Below are positions 61,240 to 64,000 of a DNA stretch of 64,000 nucleotides, in pieces. The position numbers and the translations under genes are program-made. The notes beneath the pieces were generated by a model that did not search any database, was not told the origin of the DNA, and worked only from the letters and a program-made list of their open reading frames with translations. Each line of letters starts with the position of its first letter. The stretch's first letter is position 1. The DNA comes from Proteles cristata cristata. Lineage: Eukaryota; Chordata; Mammalia; Carnivora; Hyaenidae. Where the stretch lies: NCBI GenBank assembly GCA_017311185.1, contig JAESUZ010001282.1, positions 248,001-312,000 on the forward strand, read 5' to 3'.

Positions 61240-61441
61240 AATTAATGTTTGTTTATTTCTGAGAGAGAGACAGCATGGAGTGGGGGAGGGGCAAAGAGAG
61301 AGGGAGACACAGAATCTGAAGCAGGCTCCGAGCTCCCAGCTGTCAGCACGGAGCCCAATGTGGGGCTCAAGCCCAGGAACCATGAGACCATGACCTGAGC
61401 CAAAGTCAGAAGCTTAACAGACTGAGCCCCCCTGGCGCCCC
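61240..61441 (-). mobile_element. Feliform SINE inserted in a MIR
   Basis: Minus orientation, short GA tail at the left, head complement CCCCCTGGCGCCCC at the right. The target-site duplication is not clean. Confidence 0.85.
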
Positions 61442-61495
61442 ACAGAGCCAGTCTTTGAACTCTTCAATCCAAGCTCTTTCTACTCTAGTCCACTG
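61442..61495 (+). repeat. MIR remnant, right part
   Basis: CAGAGCCAGTCTTTGAACTC and the following bases fit the distal end of MIR and continue the remnant left of the SINE. Confidence 0.45.
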
Positions 61496-62019
61496 CTGTA
61501 GCAAGTAGGAGTAGATCAGAGATCCAAGGAAACTAAAAGTTTTACAGCTCAGAGAGAGAAACTGGGACTTGTATTTCCTTCTTTCTTCTCCTTTTTTTTT
61601 TTTCTTTTTCGGACTTTTATTACTTGGTTTGAAAATTAGACACACTTGAGGAAATACTTACAAACTTAAGAACTAGCCCCATAAAGACATAATTAAAAGC
61701 CATTTACAGAGTCAACTGAAGTCTTGTCCCTGTTTGTGGGGCCATGGGCAGTGATGCTTCCTTCCTTCCATACAAAGTGTCAAGGTTAAATGACAACCTG
61801 GCTTCCTTCCCTGTCTGTGTTCACCCCTGAGTCACCTTGATGTGTGATTGTGCACATCATATAAGGTTCATGAGTTAGTATGTTTCTTAAAGTGAAGGAA
61901 ATCCAGAAGAAACCTTCTGGTTCATACAGGGAGGAAATAAAAACAAAAGTCCCAAAGGAAAGAGAATCCCAGAGACAAGGGGGAAAGATGTACGAGGGGC
62001 TTGACTCGGCTTGTCGGTC

Positions 62020-62110
62020 AAAATCCACGGGTTCTTATCTCAGGTTTGCCACTAATATAATCACACTGGATAAGTCACTTAATCAGTGTACTGCTACAAA
62101 GAGGTCCGTT
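62020..62110 (-). repeat. MIR-like remnant, complement
   Basis: GGTTTGCCACTAATATAATC, then GGATAAGTCACTTAATCAGT, fits the distal MIR complement. Confidence 0.45.
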
Positions 62111-64000
62111 AATAGGTCTAGTATCCCTCATAGCATTTTTAATTTTCCTTATGGTACTTTGCAAACATAACCCAAAAGAGAAAGCATAGTATATATAATG
62201 AAATCCCATTCAAAAGCTATCAAAACACTATCCATTCTATTTCATCTCCTTCCTCACACACTCCCAGACCACATGTCATTTCATCTACAAATATTTTATT
62301 GTCATGAAGACATTCTCTAGATAAAGAAGGATAATATGAAAGCTTGCGTGAGACAGATAAACTCTTGGAAAAAGAAAATAAGGCTTCAGATTACTTTCCA
62401 CGGTGCTTACGTCTAGGCCTACATTTTATTTACTGGCCCATGTGAACTACAGAACTTGTTTTCAAGCAGTACTACATGATCTGGAAAGCGAGGAAGTTGG
62501 ATCAGAGAGAGCGGAGCGCAACCCAGGAATGGTAAACCAGTGCCTTTGACTCACATGTCCTACAAGCAGAGACTGCAAGGGTCATTCTTCCTAATGGTTA
62601 ATGTCCACGTGAACTTCTCACTAACTTCGCAAGAAAAGGCTGGGACTCCTGGGAAGCATCCAAAGGGCAGTGCCAAGCTTCCTAGAAAGTCCCAGTGTGG
62701 GAAAGCAGGCACCTTCACTCTGTTAGATCAATAGAAACAGAAAAAAACTGGCTGTGGCCAGGGCCTGATAACTCTTGACTTCAGAGTGGCTTGTTCCTGG
62801 AAAGTTGTTACTGGTCTCTAAGAGGACTTCCCCCAGTGAAGATACTGGGATCTCAGAAGAATGTGAAAAGGAATCTCAAAGGAATCTCTTCCACTCTCCT
62901 CATTCTAAATCCTGTAACCGGCCCTCGAATCTTGCCAGGCAGGACTTCCAGCTGAGAGAGCTAATATCATCCACAAAGCTTCCGGCTGAGGTTAGTGCAG
63001 AGAAGGGAAATCAGCGTCCTTCCTCAGCCCCTCAGCTCTGTTGTCATAAACCTAATGATGTGACAGCAGTGAGGGACAAGGAGGACTCTGCCCCAGCAAG
63101 CACACATGGCGTGATGCCCTTGTTGAGCCACCATCCCTACCCAATGGCCCATCGTGACCCCCAAGAAATGGGACACCATGAGCTCTGAAACAGACCTCCA
63201 GCAGCTGCCGCCCTTCTCTTAATACCCAATCTCCTACAAGCCACCGGCCAATTAAAAAAAAAAAAAAAAAAAACATTCCAAAGAGGGGAGAAAGAAGTTG
63301 CACAGAAAAGCCCCAATTCACCCTCCAATAACCTGACTGACCAAAAACGCAAGCCAGTCTCCGGTTACAGCATCTCGGCTCCTGTGCCAAGGTGCTCCGC
63401 CACTGGGGAGCCCGCACTGCGTGGGTACGATGTGCCCGCGCAGAGGTAGGTGCCCCTTCTCAGGAGGAAGCCAGCCTCAGGACAAAAGAGATGGTCCTTG
63501 GCGAGGCAAAGCACGCTCCCAAGTGCACTGGGAGAGCGGCCGCGGGCCCTGCAGCCGGGCCTGGGAAAGAAGCCTGCAGAGAGGACTTCTGAACATCTGA
63601 ACATCTGTAGGAAGTGACTTCAGTCCGCTCCCTTCTTCCCTTCATCCACCCTTTGCCCCATCCCCCAAAAGGAGTTTTAACACATTATTACCGCTGAAGT
63701 CCTGAGGATTTGGTGACTCACCAGGCTCACACATGGTTCCAATGAGCCCTTGACCATTACATGGTAGGGGAGCAGGAAAAACAAATGAAAGCAGTTGTAA
63801 TTCGGCAGCGCCGGAGTTCAGACCTGCCAGACAAAAGGGATTGCAGGCATGTTCCCAAATCCGTTCAGGCACCTGACATGCAAAGCTATTTTTAATCACT
63901 GGATTTATTTCTTTCCTACCCCCTCCACCATCCTCCACCTCAGCAAATGTTTCGAAGTCAGAGCAAAATCCAAATTAATTCCAGGTGTTCAGGGAAACCC

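Larger units (their letters stand above)
55856..64000 (-). other. ETS1: ETS1 first p54 intron, partial
   Basis: Intron sequence from the acceptor of exon 2 to the window edge. It contains L1 3' fragments (55898, 56937-57632), MIR remnants, one SINE (61240) and a moderately GC-rich stretch at 63380-63600. The unique stretches 57640-61130 and 62110-63640 hold nothing I can name with confidence. A possible alternative exon at 63722-63938 is treated as a finding. Confidence 0.85.

Noticed and set aside
63380..63600. CpG island and promoter of ETS1 p54
   Set aside because: CpG density is only modest and the known first coding exon is not found nearby; by comparison with the human layout, as I recall it, the p54 promoter should lie well outside the window.

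Overview
This is mammalian nuclear DNA from a carnivore, most likely a cat-like (feliform) species. The main evidence is about eighteen copies of a tRNA-derived SINE whose head reads GGGGCGCCTGGGTGGC and whose body ends in CT/GA-rich and A-rich tracts. This is the feliform SINEC_Fc type; the dog SINE starts differently. Older mammalian repeats (L1, L2, MIR) fill much of the rest. No prokaryotic, viral or organellar gene organisation is visible.

The only protein-coding gene I can support is ETS1, on the minus strand. Positions 26026 to 55855 hold seven consecutive coding exons with canonical GT/AG borders. They encode the ETS1 residues that correspond to 28 to 441 of the 441-residue human p54 protein: the Thr38 MAP-kinase segment, the Pointed domain, the transactivation region, the alternatively used exon VII with its serine-rich autoinhibitory segment, and the two exons of the ETS DNA-binding domain. 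The long 3' UTR runs down to about 22436. The first coding exon (residues 1 to 28) and the promoters are not in the window; they should lie beyond position 64000.

Layout. 1-22435 is intergenic DNA downstream of ETS1; 1-10650 is dominated by minus-strand L1 sequence with nested SINEs, and 10650-22435 by scattered MIR, L2 and SINE copies in otherwise unrecognised sequence. 22436-26025 is the ETS1 3' UTR, with candidate poly(A) signals, microRNA seed matches, a 61-bp alternating pyrimidine-purine tract and a SINE-derived AU-rich element. 26026-55855 holds the exons, with a large 18.2-kb intron (27505-45728). 55856-64000 is part of the first p54 intron.

The observations most worth checking are as follows. 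The five internal exons are all symmetric phase 1-1 and all multiples of three, which lets ETS1 isoforms skip any of them in frame. At 63722-63938 there is an open segment with a strong donor in the same phase, which could be an unannotated alternative first exon. At 44147-44256 an exon-like segment with a good acceptor lies in the large intron. Five SINE copies of one subgroup have perfect target-site duplications and look recent. I found no evidence of a wholly new biological system in this window.
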